From: Halomonas sp. HL-93
GTDB taxonomy: Bacteria; Pseudomonadota; Gammaproteobacteria; Pseudomonadales; Halomonadaceae
Direction of reading: 5' to 3'
Assembly (NCBI RefSeq): GCF_900086985.1
Contig: NZ_LT593974.1
Span: 1,612,001 to 1,676,000 of the forward strand
Length of the DNA: 64,000 nt
Position 1 is the first letter of the stretch, and each line of letters begins with the position of its first letter. Of the stretch, positions 1 to 8,752 are shown one piece after another. The notes beneath the pieces are model-generated. The model was not told the origin of the DNA and made no database searches. It was given only the letters and a program-made list of their open reading frames with translations. The position numbers were made by a program, and so were the translations under genes.

Positions 1-859
1 TTCCCATGTGGAAATCACCGTGGCGGAAAAAGTCGGCATCGAGGGCCGCTGGGGGTATTTCGACGAAGCGGGCCAGCTGCGCGATATGGTGCAAAACCAT
101 CTGCTGCAACTGCTTTGCCTGATTGCCATGGACCCGCCCTCCAATCTGGACGCCGACGCCATTCGTGACGAAAAGGTCAAGGTGCTCAAGGCGCTCAAGC
201 CGTTTACCGGTGAGGCGTTGGGCAGAGACGTGGTGCGCGGCCAGTACACAGCGGGCACCAGCGACGGCCAGCAAGTGCCGGGCTATCTGGAAGAAGAAGG
301 CGCCAATACCGAAAGCCAGACGGAAACCTTTGTGGCCATGAAAACCGAAGTCGCCAACTGGCGCTGGGCTGGCGTGCCGTTCTATTTGCGTACCGGCAAG
401 CGGATGCCGGAGAAACTGTCACAGATCGTGATTCACTTCCGTCAGCAGCCCCACTATATCTTTGACCCAGACCAGCGAAACATTGCGGCCAACAAGCTGA
501 TTATTCGCCTGCAGCCGGAAGAGGGCATCGCGCTACAGGTGCTCACCAAAGATAGTGGCCTGGACAAAGGCATGCGCCTGCGCCCCGGCCCGCTGCACCT
601 GGATTTCAACAACGCCTTTCCCAAATCGCGCATCCCCGATGCCTATGAGCGTTTGCTGCTGGAAGTCATGAAAGGTCAGCAGTACCTGTTCGTGCGTCGT
701 GATGAAGTCGAGCACGCCTGGCGCTGGTGCGATCAGTTGATCGACGGTTGGAAAACGCGGGAAACCCCGCCGCGCCGTTATCCGGCGGGGTCCTGGGGGC
801 CGGTGGCCTCCATTGCCATGATTACCCAGGATGGTCGTAGCTGGTACGAGGATTATTAA
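1..859 (+). CDS. zwf: Glucose-6-phosphate 1-dehydrogenase, C-terminal part (5' end outside window)
   Basis: Zwf oxidises glucose-6-phosphate to 6-phosphoglucono-lactone with NAD(P)+ in the cytoplasm, the entry to the Entner-Doudoroff and oxidative pentose phosphate routes. The reading frame is open from the first bases of the window, so the true start lies upstream. The visible ~285 residues begin in the conserved [14 protein letters not shown] block, followed by the conserved [12 protein letters not shown] segment and [11 protein letters not shown], all typical of the C-terminal G6PD domain. The stop codon lies one base before the pgl start codon, so the two are surely co-transcribed and probably translationally coupled. 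Frame and family are certain; only the N-terminus is unseen. Confidence 0.96.
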   Translation, partial: SHVEITVAEKVGIEGRWGYFDEAGQLRDMVQNHLLQLLCLIAMDPPSNLDADAIRDEKVKVLKALKPFTGEALGRDVVRGQYTAGTSDGQQVPGYLEEEGANTESQTETFVAMKTEVANWRWAGVPFYLRTGKRMPEKLSQIVIHFRQQPHYIFDPDQRNIAANKLIIRLQPEEGIALQVLTKDSGLDKGMRLRPGPLHLDFNNAFPKSRIPDAYERLLLEVMKGQQYLFVRRDEVEHAWRWCDQLIDGWKTRETPPRRYPAGSWGPVASIAMITQDGRSWYEDY

Positions 860-860
860 G

Positions 861-1526
861 ATGAGCGACGCACGCATTCAATTGGCCGAACAACTGGCTG
901 AAGCCATCTTTCAGGCGCTAAACGACGACCTGGAGCACCAGGAGCGCGCGTTGCTGGTGGTTTCTGGTGGCTCAACGCCGGTACCGTTTTTTAAGGCGCT
1001 AGCGGCCAAGCCGCTGGCTTGGGAGCGGGTGGACATCACGCTGGCGGACGAACGCTGGGTCGACGAACACAGCCAGGACAGCAACGCCAAACTGGTGCGC
1101 GAACACTTGCTCCAGGGCGCGGCAGCGGCGGCTAATTTTGTACCCATGACCTCTTCCGCGGGCACGCCTGAGGAAGGCGTGGCCGAGGTCAGTGAGCGAA
1201 TGCTTGCGCTTAGCTGGCCAGCGAGCGTGGTGATTTTGGGCATGGGGGGCGATGGCCACACCGCCTCGCTATTTCCTGACAGCATGGAGCTGGGTCTGGC
1301 GCTCTCCACTGAGGAACCGCTGGTGGCTGTGCGAACGCCCAGCCAGCCCCAGCCACGCATTACGTTTTCGGCGGACCGTCTGCATCAGGCGCGCCGCCAC
1401 ATATTACATATTACCGGCGACGATAAGCGAGCGGTGTTGGCCAAGGCGCTGAGTGGGGACGACGTGCGTCAACTGCCCATCCGCGCCTTCTTATCCTGCC
1501 CCTTGGCGATTTATTGGGCGCCTTAA
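861..1526 (+). CDS. pgl: 6-phosphogluconolactonase
   Basis: Pgl hydrolyses 6-phosphoglucono-delta-lactone to 6-phosphogluconate, the step after Zwf. The 221-residue product has the usual length and carries the family hallmarks: VVSGGSTPVPFF near residue 35, the LADERWV segment near 65, and GMGGDGHTASLFP near 130. The start ATG at 861 is chosen over an in-frame upstream start at 831, because 861 follows the zwf stop by one base and gives the normal N-terminus MSDARIQLAEQ. It sits in a zwf-pgl-eda operon, 40 bases before eda. Confidence 0.96.
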   Translation: MSDARIQLAEQLAEAIFQALNDDLEHQERALLVVSGGSTPVPFFKALAAKPLAWERVDITLADERWVDEHSQDSNAKLVREHLLQGAAAAANFVPMTSSAGTPEEGVAEVSERMLALSWPASVVILGMGGDGHTASLFPDSMELGLALSTEEPLVAVRTPSQPQPRITFSADRLHQARRHILHITGDDKRAVLAKALSGDDVRQLPIRAFLSCPLAIYWAP

Positions 1527-1566
1527 CGCCGCTTTCGCCAACAATAATTTGCTTGGAGACTCACAC

Positions 1567-2229
1567 ATGACCATTGATAAACAGCTACCGTCGACGCGCA
1601 CCGCGGAGCTAGACAGCATTTGTCTGAAGGCCGAAGTGATTCCGGTCATCACCATCGACCGCCTGGAAGACGCCGTGCCGATGGGCCGCGCGCTGGTGGA
1701 AGGCGGCTTGACCGTGCTGGAAATTACCCTGCGTACCGAGTGCGCGCTGGAAGCCATCAAGCGCATGAAAGAAGCGCTACCGGGGGCGAGTATCGGCGTG
1801 GGCACGGTACTAACGCCTGCCCAGTATCGCCAGGCCGAGCAGGTTGGCGCTGATTTTGTGGTCACCCCAGGGGCGACCGACGCGTTGTACCGCTATGGCG
1901 TGGAAAGCCCGGTACCGATGTTGCCCGGCGTGTCGACTATCTCGGAACTGATGACTGGCTGGCAGTATGGCTATCGTCGGTTCAAGTTCTTTCCGGCGGA
2001 GTCCAGCGGCGGTGCCAAGGCGATCAAGGCGTTTGGCGCACCAATTCCGGAAGCGCGTTTCTGCCCCACGGGCGGTATCACGGTCGACAATGCCGAGGAC
2101 TACCTGTCGCTGCCCAACGTCATGTGCGTGGGCGGTTCATGGCTGACGCCGAAGGCAATGGTCGAGGCGGAAGACTGGGATGGTATTCGCGAGCTGGCCC
2201 GCCAGGCCGCCGAGCGCTTCCATCACTGA
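1567..2229 (+). CDS. eda: KDPG aldolase (2-dehydro-3-deoxy-phosphogluconate aldolase)
   Basis: Eda cleaves 2-keto-3-deoxy-6-phosphogluconate into pyruvate and glyceraldehyde-3-phosphate, the last Entner-Doudoroff step. The 220-residue protein is a class I aldolase: Glu52 sits in LEITLRTE and the Schiff-base Lys140 in RRFKFFPAE. CPTGGITVDNA forms the phosphate-binding loop. The ATG at 1567 is preceded by GGAGA at a good distance. An upstream in-frame extension overlapping pgl has no conserved residues and was rejected. Third gene of zwf-pgl-eda, followed by an intrinsic terminator. Confidence 0.96.
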   Translation: MTIDKQLPSTRTAELDSICLKAEVIPVITIDRLEDAVPMGRALVEGGLTVLEITLRTECALEAIKRMKEALPGASIGVGTVLTPAQYRQAEQVGADFVVTPGATDALYRYGVESPVPMLPGVSTISELMTGWQYGYRRFKFFPAESSGGAKAIKAFGAPIPEARFCPTGGITVDNAEDYLSLPNVMCVGGSWLTPKAMVEAEDWDGIRELARQAAERFHH

Positions 2230-2302
2230 GCGTAAGCTAAGCGATAACGAGCACTCACGCCACTTGCCTCACGGAAACAGGGTCGTTTGAGCAAGTGGAT
2301 TG

Positions 2303-2327
2303 CCCCGGACATGGTCCGGGGTTTTTT
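2303..2327 (+). terminator. Rho-independent terminator after eda
   Basis: The arms CCCCGGAC and GTCCGGGG form a perfect 8-bp stem around a 3-base loop, followed directly by TTTTTT. It ends the zwf-pgl-eda transcript in the gap between two convergent operons. Confidence 0.9.
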
Positions 2328-2334
2328 GCTGTGG

Positions 2335-3207
2335 CTAAGCCAGACGCAAAGGCGGGTCAGCAAGCCCGCGCACGCCAACGTTGGCGACGAACAGCCCCCC
2401 CGCTTGCGGCTGCTCGCGGCGCTGGTCGGCAGTAAACCCTTCCTGGGCGGTAGTGATGTAAAGCCGATCCAGATTCTCGCCCGCAAATGCCGGGCAGGAG
2501 GGCTGGCTAACCGGTAGCTCTACGTCGTCGATGACCTGGCCATCGTGGTTCAGCCGCACCACTTTGCCAGCGCCCCATAGGGCGAGCCACAGGCAGCCTT
2601 CGCTATCGACCACCGCCCCATCCGGGTTGCCGTCAACCGCCGTGAAATCTGCCCAGGCAAGCGGTTCGCCTACAGGCCAACCTTGGCTATCCAATGCCCA
2701 GCGCATCACGATTCCGGTCGGCGTGTCGGTAAAATACGCCGCATCGCCTTGAGGCGAAAAGCAAATCGCGTTGGGAATGCTCAGCCCGCTGCGCAGTTGG
2801 GTAAGTTCTCCGCGATGTAAGCGGTAAAGACTGCCCGCACCAGGTTCGGCGGTTTTGCCCATGGTGGAAAGCCATAAGCTGCCGTGGCGGTCCACGCGGG
2901 CATCGTTGCTGCGCGTGATGGGGTTGTCGGCCTCAAAATCCGCAAAATGCGCAAGGTGCTGCGTGGTCGGATGAAACAGGCTCAGGCTGTGCTCACCTAC
3001 AAGCATCAGGCGGCCGTCGTCCAGTGGGGTGGCCAGCGAGACCATGTGCTCAAGCGGATAATCGCCATGCTCCCCGCTCTCCGTCGACAGCCAGTGCAGG
3101 CGTTTATTTAGAATATCGCACCAATAGAGTCGCTGGTTTTCGGCGTGCCACTGCGGGCCTTCGCCAAGCTCGCAGCGGCAGTCAACCGCCAGTGTCGCAA
3201 CAGTCAT
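2335..3207 (-). CDS. SMP-30/gluconolactonase-family sugar lactonase
   Basis: A 290-residue six-bladed beta-propeller lactonase of the SMP-30/regucalcin family. Visible motifs are CELGEGPQW (metal-ligand Glu near residue 11), SNDARVDRHGSLWLSTM, SIPNAICFSPQG and GNPDGAVVDSEGCLWLALWG. The start at 3207 follows GGAGG and lies two bases after the dgoA stop. As the last gene of a galactonate operon it most likely hydrolyses galactono-1,4-lactone (or another aldonolactone) to feed DgoD. That substrate is inferred from context only. An alternative N-terminal extension of eight residues overlaps dgoA and lacks a ribosome site. Confidence 0.88.
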   Translation of the reverse strand: MTVATLAVDCRCELGEGPQWHAENQRLYWCDILNKRLHWLSTESGEHGDYPLEHMVSLATPLDDGRLMLVGEHSLSLFHPTTQHLAHFADFEADNPITRSNDARVDRHGSLWLSTMGKTAEPGAGSLYRLHRGELTQLRSGLSIPNAICFSPQGDAAYFTDTPTGIVMRWALDSQGWPVGEPLAWADFTAVDGNPDGAVVDSEGCLWLALWGAGKVVRLNHDGQVIDDVELPVSQPSCPAFAGENLDRLYITTAQEGFTADQRREQPQAGGLFVANVGVRGLADPPLRLA

Positions 3208-3209
3208 TA

Positions 3210-3815
3210 TTAGCCTCCGGCTTTTTGCCAAGCATCAACCAATATAGTGGCTTGCGCGCTAACCTGCTGGGGCGTTTGCCCCGGCTTATAAAGCGCGCTA
3301 CCCAGCCCCGCGCCATCGACGCCAGCGGCCCGCCAGGCGGCGAAGTTATCGACGCCAATACCGCCCACGGCGTAAAGCAACGTGCTCTCGGGCAGTACGG
3401 CTCTAACGGCTTTCATGCCATCTAAACCGACCAGCACCGCTGGGAAGAGCTTTAGCCCGGTCGCCCCCGCGTCCAATGCATCAAACGCTTCGGAGGGAGT
3501 GACAATGCCCGGCCAGCTATACATGGCCAAGCGATGGGATTCTTCGATAACGGCAGGGCGGCAGTTGGGCGAAACGATCAATCGGCCACCTGCGGCATAG
3601 ACGTCGCGTACCTGCTCGGCGCTTAACACCGTTCCCGCCCCGATCAGCGCTTGCTCACCAAAGGCGTCGGCCAAGCGTTGGATACTGGTCAGCGGGTCGG
3701 GGGAGTTAAGCGGCACCTCGATTTGCGTGATGCCTGCGTCAAGCAGGGCTTTAGCCACGGCCACCGCGTCATCGGGCGTCACCCCACGTAAAATGCCAAT
3801 TAAAGGCAGTGTCAT
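3210..3815 (-). CDS. dgoA: 2-dehydro-3-deoxy-6-phosphogalactonate aldolase
   Basis: DgoA cleaves 2-keto-3-deoxy-6-phosphogalactonate to pyruvate and glyceraldehyde-3-phosphate in the De Ley-Doudoroff pathway. The 201-residue TIM-barrel aldolase has the catalytic Glu33 in IEVPLNSPDP and the Schiff-base Lys122 in GATGLKLFPA. The IEVPLNSP and VSPNC signatures separate it from Eda, encoded 1.6 kb away on the other strand. It lies between dgoK and the lactonase gene in one operon. Confidence 0.93.
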   Translation of the reverse strand: MTLPLIGILRGVTPDDAVAVAKALLDAGITQIEVPLNSPDPLTSIQRLADAFGEQALIGAGTVLSAEQVRDVYAAGGRLIVSPNCRPAVIEESHRLAMYSWPGIVTPSEAFDALDAGATGLKLFPAVLVGLDGMKAVRAVLPESTLLYAVGGIGVDNFAAWRAAGVDGAGLGSALYKPGQTPQQVSAQATILVDAWQKAGG

Positions 3816-3843
3816 AGCGCTCTCCTTGGTTAGCTGATGCTTT

Positions 3844-4815
3844 TTACCGTGTGCTTTGATAAGCGAGCGTTAGCCCCGCCAATACCGCGGTATCGCCGTC
3901 AACGCGCTGGGTTTCGATGCCGAGGGCTTGCAGGGCGAGTGCATAGCGGCGGCTGAGTGCCTCGTTGCCGATTAGCGTCACGCTTTCACCCGGCGATAGC
4001 TCGCGGCAGGCACCTGCCAGCTCCATACCGATCGCCATACCCGAGAGATGCGCAGCCAACACGGCACCTCGGGCATCGCCACTAGGCAAGGTGTTATCCA
4101 GCAGGTCCTTGGCGCGCACGCCGAACAGCCGCTGGCTGAAGTGCTCGGGTGCCTGATAGGTGGCGTTGACCGCTTGGGTAAATGCTTGGCGACAGCCGTC
4201 GTGATGCAGGTCATCCTGCCCTACGGAGTGCTTCAAAACGGATTGCTGAGCGAGCAGTTGATACAGCTCGCCGGTTAAGTAGGTCGCAAACTCGGACACG
4301 GCACCATTGGTTAAGCGCGCCCATTTGGCGTGGGTGCCGGGCAGGCAAACATGGCCGCTAAAGTGCGGTGACTTGGCCACCAAACCCGCTAACTGCGTTT
4401 CTTCACCGCGCATGACATCAAAGGCGTGGCTTTGGCTGCCGGTCTGGCTTAGCCCGGGCAGCAAATGCACCCGAAGGCGCGTGTCGGCGAGGGGCGGCAT
4501 CACCGCGCCGCGGGAGAGTTGATCAAGGCGCGTGGGGGTTGCCAGGTAGGCGGCTTCCTGCCAGCCCTGGCGCGCCCCGGCCATGCCGCACACCATCACC
4601 GGCGTTACGCCACTCGAGGGTAGCCAGTTGTCGACTACCTCAAGCAGGGTCGTTTCGTAGTCAGCAGGGATTAGCGACAGCATGCCGCGCTCGCGGGAGG
4701 CGCTGTCCAACACATTACCTTGAGCGTCCATTGCCCAGGCCCGGAGGTTGCTGGAGCCCCAATCTACCGCAATCCAAGCTAGAGCATGTGTCAATTCACT
4801 CATATTGGCACTCAT
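3844..4815 (-). CDS. dgoK: 2-dehydro-3-deoxygalactonokinase
   Basis: DgoK phosphorylates 2-keto-3-deoxygalactonate with ATP, between DgoD and DgoA. The 323-residue product has the family N-terminus WIAVDWGSSNLRAWAMD, the VMVCGMAGARQGW segment and LPGTHAKWARL. It is slightly longer than the ~290-residue enterobacterial enzyme. The start at 4815 (MSANMSELTH) is preceded by GGGAGA. A long in-frame upstream extension runs antiparallel to conserved dgoD sequence and was rejected. The second ATG at 4803 is a weaker alternative. Confidence 0.93.
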   Translation of the reverse strand: MSANMSELTHALAWIAVDWGSSNLRAWAMDAQGNVLDSASRERGMLSLIPADYETTLLEVVDNWLPSSGVTPVMVCGMAGARQGWQEAAYLATPTRLDQLSRGAVMPPLADTRLRVHLLPGLSQTGSQSHAFDVMRGEETQLAGLVAKSPHFSGHVCLPGTHAKWARLTNGAVSEFATYLTGELYQLLAQQSVLKHSVGQDDLHHDGCRQAFTQAVNATYQAPEHFSQRLFGVRAKDLLDNTLPSGDARGAVLAAHLSGMAIGMELAGACRELSPGESVTLIGNEALSRRYALALQALGIETQRVDGDTAVLAGLTLAYQSTR

Positions 4816-4843
4816 AGAGCTGTCTCCCGGTTCATTGCCTGGT

Positions 4844-5992
4844 TTACCACTCGGCAATCGAGCCGTCTTCGTGGGTCCATACCGGGTTGCGCCAGCGGTG
4901 GCCGACCTTGGCGCGTTCTTCAACGAAGGCTTCGTCAATCTCGACGCCAAGCCCTGGCCCCTGGGGAATCGAACAGAAGCCGTCTTCAATGCTGAGCGCT
5001 GTTTTATCGACCAGGTAATCCAGCACGTCGTTGCCCTGATTGTAGTGGATGCCCATGCTCTGCTCTTGAATAAAGGCGTTATGGCTAACGGCATCCAACT
5101 GAAGCGAAGTGGCCAGGGTGAGCGGGCCAAGCGGGCAGTGGGGCGCAAGGGCCACGTCATAGGCAGAGGCCAGGGCGGCGATCTTGAGCCCTTCGCTGAT
5201 GCCGCCGCAGTGGGAAAGGTCGGGCTGGACGATATCGATCATGCCGTCTTTCAACAGGTCGCGGAACTCAAAGCGGGTATGCAAACGCTCGCCGGTGGCC
5301 AGCGGGTAGCCAAGCCCGCTGGCAATATCGCGCAGGCAAGGCAGGTGTTCCGGGGCGACGGGCTCTTCCACGAACATCGGATGGAAGGGCTCCAGCTCGC
5401 GCAGCAGCGCCTTGGCCATTGGCCGGTGAACGCGACCGTGAAAATCGATGCCAATGCCCACGTCTGGGCCGACCGCAATGCGTGCTTCGGCCACCCGGGC
5501 GACTGCTTCGTCAATTTTGCGGTGTGAGTCGACGATTTGCAGCTCCGGCGTGCCGTTCATCTTGAAGGCGGTGAAGCCCTTGTCGACCAGCGCCTTGGCG
5601 CCTGCGCCCACGTCGCTCGGCCGGTCGCCACCGGTCCAGGCGTACATACGCATTTTATCGCGTACCGCGCCGCCCAGTAGCTGGTGCACGGGCACCCCCA
5701 GATCGCGGCCCTTCAAATCCCATAGCGCCTGGTCGATACCGGCAATGGCGCTCATCAAAATCGGCCCGCCGCGATAGAACCCGGCGCGATACATGGTGTT
5801 CCACAAATGCTCGATACGGTGCGGATCCTGGCCAACCAGGTAGTCTGAAAGCTCATGAACAGCGGCCTCAACGGTCGCCGCGCGGCCTTCGATGACCGGC
5901 TCGCCCCAGCCGTAGCAGCCCTCGTCCGTTTCGATTTTAAGAAACAGCCAGCGGGGGGGTACTTGCCAGGTTTTCAGTCGGGTAATTTTCAT
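4844..5992 (-). CDS. dgoD: D-galactonate dehydratase
   Basis: DgoD dehydrates D-galactonate to 2-keto-3-deoxygalactonate; it is an enolase-superfamily enzyme of the mandelate racemase type. The 382-residue length equals that of the E. coli enzyme. The Mg2+ ligands fall at Asp183 (GIDFHG), Glu209 (MFVEEPV) and Glu235 (ATGERL), with catalytic His185 and His285 (APHCPLGP), the same positions known for E. coli DgoD. It lies 15 bases after dgoR and 28 bases before dgoK. Confidence 0.96.
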   Translation of the reverse strand: MKITRLKTWQVPPRWLFLKIETDEGCYGWGEPVIEGRAATVEAAVHELSDYLVGQDPHRIEHLWNTMYRAGFYRGGPILMSAIAGIDQALWDLKGRDLGVPVHQLLGGAVRDKMRMYAWTGGDRPSDVGAGAKALVDKGFTAFKMNGTPELQIVDSHRKIDEAVARVAEARIAVGPDVGIGIDFHGRVHRPMAKALLRELEPFHPMFVEEPVAPEHLPCLRDIASGLGYPLATGERLHTRFEFRDLLKDGMIDIVQPDLSHCGGISEGLKIAALASAYDVALAPHCPLGPLTLATSLQLDAVSHNAFIQEQSMGIHYNQGNDVLDYLVDKTALSIEDGFCSIPQGPGLGVEIDEAFVEERAKVGHRWRNPVWTHEDGSIAEW

Positions 5993-6007
5993 CAGGTCAG
6001 ATCCTTG

Positions 6008-6736
6008 TTAATTGACAATGCCCAGGTCGATGGCCGTACGGCGTAGCACTTCCCGCGCGGCGAACGACGCCGCGTCAGCATCCCCACGAGCAATGGCTTC
6101 AAGGACGTGGCGGTGGCGAGTCAGGCTATCGTCAAAGGTGTCGGTGCGGTGCTGGGAGCTGTGAACCAGGGCCATGATCGAAGGACGTAGCAGATGGCCC
6201 ATTTGCCGCCACACCAGGTTATGGCTGGCTTGGTAGGTGGCGTCGTGGAACATCACGTCGTACTCGGCGTGTTGGTCGCGAGCAGTGGGGGACCGAGCCG
6301 TTTTCTGCATGCCTTCAAAGGCCGCTTCAAGTCGGGCGATATCGTCCGCGTCGGCGGCCTCGGCCGCCAGGCCCGCCACGACAGGCTCGGCCGAAAAGCG
6401 AAACGCATAGATGGCACGAATCAGCTGCGGGTCGAGGTTAATAAGCCCGGTCATCCATTCGCTCATCAGCGGGTCGAGCAGGTGCCAATCGCTCATTTCA
6501 CGGACTTGCGTGCCCCGCCCGGCGGTGCGGGTAAGAAGCCCGGCAGAGGTTAAGCGGGTCAGCGCATTGCGCACCTGGTTACGGCTCACATCAAAATGCG
6601 TGCCGATGTCCAGTTCCTTGGGAAAGGCGTCACCGGGTTGCCAGTGGCCTGCCAATAATGCCCTGGCTAGCAAGCGAGCTAATCCAGCGGCATCGCCTTG
6701 GTGGCGGGGGAGCGTCTCCAGCGTCATAGCGGTCAC
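6008..6736 (-). CDS. dgoR: GntR-family (FadR subfamily) regulator of galactonate catabolism
   Basis: A 242-residue transcription factor. The N-terminal winged helix-turn-helix covers roughly residues 20-80 (FPKELDIGTHFDVSRNQVRNAL, then GLLTRTAGRGTQV). The C-terminal FCD ligand domain carries the Asp/His metal-ligand pattern (EYDVMFHDATYQASHN; RHRHVLEAIARGD). It leads the dgoDKA-lactonase operon, so it is probably the galactonate-responsive repressor, as DgoR is in E. coli. The start is uncertain: GTG at 6736 or ATG at 6727 (MTLETLPRH); neither has a strong ribosome site. A palindrome 30 bases upstream is a candidate autoregulatory operator. Confidence 0.9.
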   Translation of the reverse strand: MTAMTLETLPRHQGDAAGLARLLARALLAGHWQPGDAFPKELDIGTHFDVSRNQVRNALTRLTSAGLLTRTAGRGTQVREMSDWHLLDPLMSEWMTGLINLDPQLIRAIYAFRFSAEPVVAGLAAEAADADDIARLEAAFEGMQKTARSPTARDQHAEYDVMFHDATYQASHNLVWRQMGHLLRPSIMALVHSSQHRTDTFDDSLTRHRHVLEAIARGDADAASFAAREVLRRTAIDLGIVN

Positions 6737-6765
6737 GTGTTAAATAATAGTGACGCCATGGTAGT

Positions 6766-6780
6766 AAATGTCAGACATTT
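6766..6780. promoter_or_regulatory. Candidate DgoR operator (FadR-type palindrome)
   Basis: AAATGTC-A-GACATTT is a perfect 7+7 palindrome around one base. Its core tGTC-A-GACa fits the FadR-subfamily GntR consensus (GTM-N-KAC). It lies 30 bases upstream of dgoR, where autoregulation of the operon would be expected. The protein-site pairing is inferred. Confidence 0.55.
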
Positions 6781-6852
6781 AGACAAGCTCAGCGCTATTC
6801 AACCATCGTCTGCAATGTAGGGCGCTTGATCGCGCGCCCTGACGAGAAACGA

Positions 6853-7818
6853 CTAGGGGGCGCTGCGCAATGCGTCAATATCGGCATGGGTAGGCAGCGC
6901 TGCGTAAGCGCCTGGGCGCGTCACTGCGTGTGCGCCACAGCGGCAAGCGGTATTCACCGCACGGGTGAGAAAGTCAGCGTCCTGGTGCCAGCCTTCCTCA
7001 ATACCGTGGCGTGAAAGCTCGGCCAGCAGCCCACCGATAAACGCGTCGCCACCGGCGGTGGTGTCCACGGCGTCAACGTTGGGCGGCGCGATGGTTTGAT
7101 CAATACCCACGCCTTTGATTGCCACGCTATTGGGGCCGTCGGTAATCAGCATGACTTTCACGCCCGCGGCAAGGCGTTGCGCCACCCACGCCTCTTGCGG
7201 ATGGTCGCCGCGCAGGTAATCAAGCTCGTCGAGTGATACCTTCACAAGCTCCGCGCTATCCAGTAGCTGCGTCACCAGGGCAATATCCGCCGCTCCATCG
7301 ATCCATAGATTATGCCGCAGGTTGGCATCCACGCTGACCAGGCAGCCTGCGCGTTTGGCCATGGTGGCAATCGCCAAGGTGGTGTCGGCGATTTCGGCGT
7401 CGGTCAGGCTGTTGCTGCACAAGTGCAGGATAGCAGGCTGTTCAAATACCCCCTGGGGCAAGTCGTCCAGCCGGTAAAGCAGATCGGCGGCCGGTGGGCG
7501 GTAAAAGTCGAAGGTGCGCTCGCCCTGGCTATCCCGGGAAACAAACGCCAGCGCCGTGCGTGCTTCTTTGGTGAGCATCACGCCCTGGGTATCCACGCCG
7601 TGGTGTTGTAGTTCACGGATTAAAAAATGCCCGAAGGTATCGTCGCCGACCATGCCCAGAAAGCGGCTTGGGACGCCGAGCCGCGCGCAGGCAACCGCCA
7701 CATTGGCGGGCGCGCCCCCGGCGTAGGGAGTAAAAGTCTCGGGTCCTGTATCGTCGTTACCCAGGCGGCTTGAGAGCATATCCACCAGGGCTTCACCAAA
7801 CGCAATTATCGGCGTCAT
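6853..7818 (-). CDS. PfkB-family carbohydrate kinase (fructokinase-like)
   Basis: A 321-residue ribokinase-fold sugar kinase. PfkB signature 1 is AGGAPANVAVACARLG (near residues 33-48). Signature 2 is DTTAGGDAFIGGLL (near 249-262), with the catalytic Asp in AGGD in place of the commoner GAGD. The overall style (GEALVDM start, RTALAFVSRD, RPPAADLL) is that of bacterial fructokinases making fructose-6-phosphate. It follows the aldo/keto reductase gene by 42 bases and has AAGGAAA before its ATG. 2-keto-3-deoxygluconate kinase is the alternative, given the neighbouring pathway. Confidence 0.85.
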   Translation of the reverse strand: MTPIIAFGEALVDMLSSRLGNDDTGPETFTPYAGGAPANVAVACARLGVPSRFLGMVGDDTFGHFLIRELQHHGVDTQGVMLTKEARTALAFVSRDSQGERTFDFYRPPAADLLYRLDDLPQGVFEQPAILHLCSNSLTDAEIADTTLAIATMAKRAGCLVSVDANLRHNLWIDGAADIALVTQLLDSAELVKVSLDELDYLRGDHPQEAWVAQRLAAGVKVMLITDGPNSVAIKGVGIDQTIAPPNVDAVDTTAGGDAFIGGLLAELSRHGIEEGWHQDADFLTRAVNTACRCGAHAVTRPGAYAALPTHADIDALRSAP

Positions 7819-7860
7819 GATCGTTTCCTTATGATTGTTGATCGGATGGGGAATGTGAGT

Positions 7861-8730
7861 TTACGCGACGCAGTGACCCCGGGCGGCTTCCAGTAATTCG
7901 TACCAGGTTTCTCTGGGGAGGGTGTCGGGGCCTTCGAGCATATCGGCAATGCGATCCGGCTTCACGCTGCCCACCACGGGGGCAGGGCGATTGGGCAGGC
8001 TGCGCAGCCAGCCAAGCGCCATTGCGGCAGGTGTGCTGTTGTGTTCGCTCGCCAGACGGGTCAGCACGTGGCTCACTTCGCCTTCCATCAGTGCGCCGCC
8101 CGCCAACGGTGACCAGGCCATCGGCGCATGGCCGTCGGCGCACAGGTCGTCGAAGCTGCCGTCAAACAGCGGTGTGCTATGGGCGATGGATAGCTCGATC
8201 TGATTGGCGCGCAGCGGGTGGTGCATGGCGCTTTGCAGGCGGCGCCACTGGCTGGGCAGGTGGTTGGAAACGCCTGCGGCGCCAATTTTTCCAGCGTTAA
8301 TGGCGTCATCCAGCGCGCGGCCGGTGGCCTCGGCGTCCATTAACAGGTCAGGGCGGTGAATCAGAAAGTGGTCGATTCGCTCAACGCTCAAGCGGTTAAG
8401 TGAATCATCAATCGCTCGGTTCAGGTACGCCGGGCTTGCGTTATAGTGCTTGACCTTGCCCGAGCCCGGGGTGGGATTGTCGTTGGCGATGCTGGCTTTG
8501 GTCACCACCTTGAGCCGCTTGGCAAGCGCCGGGCGGGCGCGCAGCGCCTGGCCAAACAGCGTCTCACCGGCACCGTCGCCGTAGATGTCGGCGTGGTCAA
8601 ACCAGTGCAGACCCTGCTCGAGTCGCGCCTCGATCCAGTCAGCCAGGTGGTTGGCCTGGTGCATATCGGTGGCCTCGTGAAGACGCATCATGCCGAGTAC
8701 GAACGGCACGTCGAAGGTTGGCAGGGGCAT
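7861..8730 (-). CDS. Aldo/keto reductase (YdhF-like)
   Basis: A 289-residue NADPH-dependent oxidoreductase with the AKR barrel. The catalytic tetrad is visible as Asp and Tyr in FDHADIYG, Lys in KVVTKASI and His in DHFLIHRPD. GVSNHLPSQ and the C-terminal PVVGSVKPDRI coenzyme segment are also typical. The start at 8730 (MPLPTFDVPFVLGMMRL) is chosen because longer in-frame starts run over glk. Substrate unknown; its place between glk and the PfkB kinase suggests an aldose or ketose. Confidence 0.85.
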   Translation of the reverse strand: MPLPTFDVPFVLGMMRLHEATDMHQANHLADWIEARLEQGLHWFDHADIYGDGAGETLFGQALRARPALAKRLKVVTKASIANDNPTPGSGKVKHYNASPAYLNRAIDDSLNRLSVERIDHFLIHRPDLLMDAEATGRALDDAINAGKIGAAGVSNHLPSQWRRLQSAMHHPLRANQIELSIAHSTPLFDGSFDDLCADGHAPMAWSPLAGGALMEGEVSHVLTRLASEHNSTPAAMALGWLRSLPNRPAPVVGSVKPDRIADMLEGPDTLPRETWYELLEAARGHCVA

Positions 8731-8752
8731 AGGGAGATTCCTGTTGATGGGC

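Noticed and set aside
6819..6840. Inverted repeat AGGGCGC ... GCGCCCT as a terminator after the PfkB kinase gene
   Set aside because: No T-run on the relevant strand and an 8-base loop; could be chance in GC-rich DNA.
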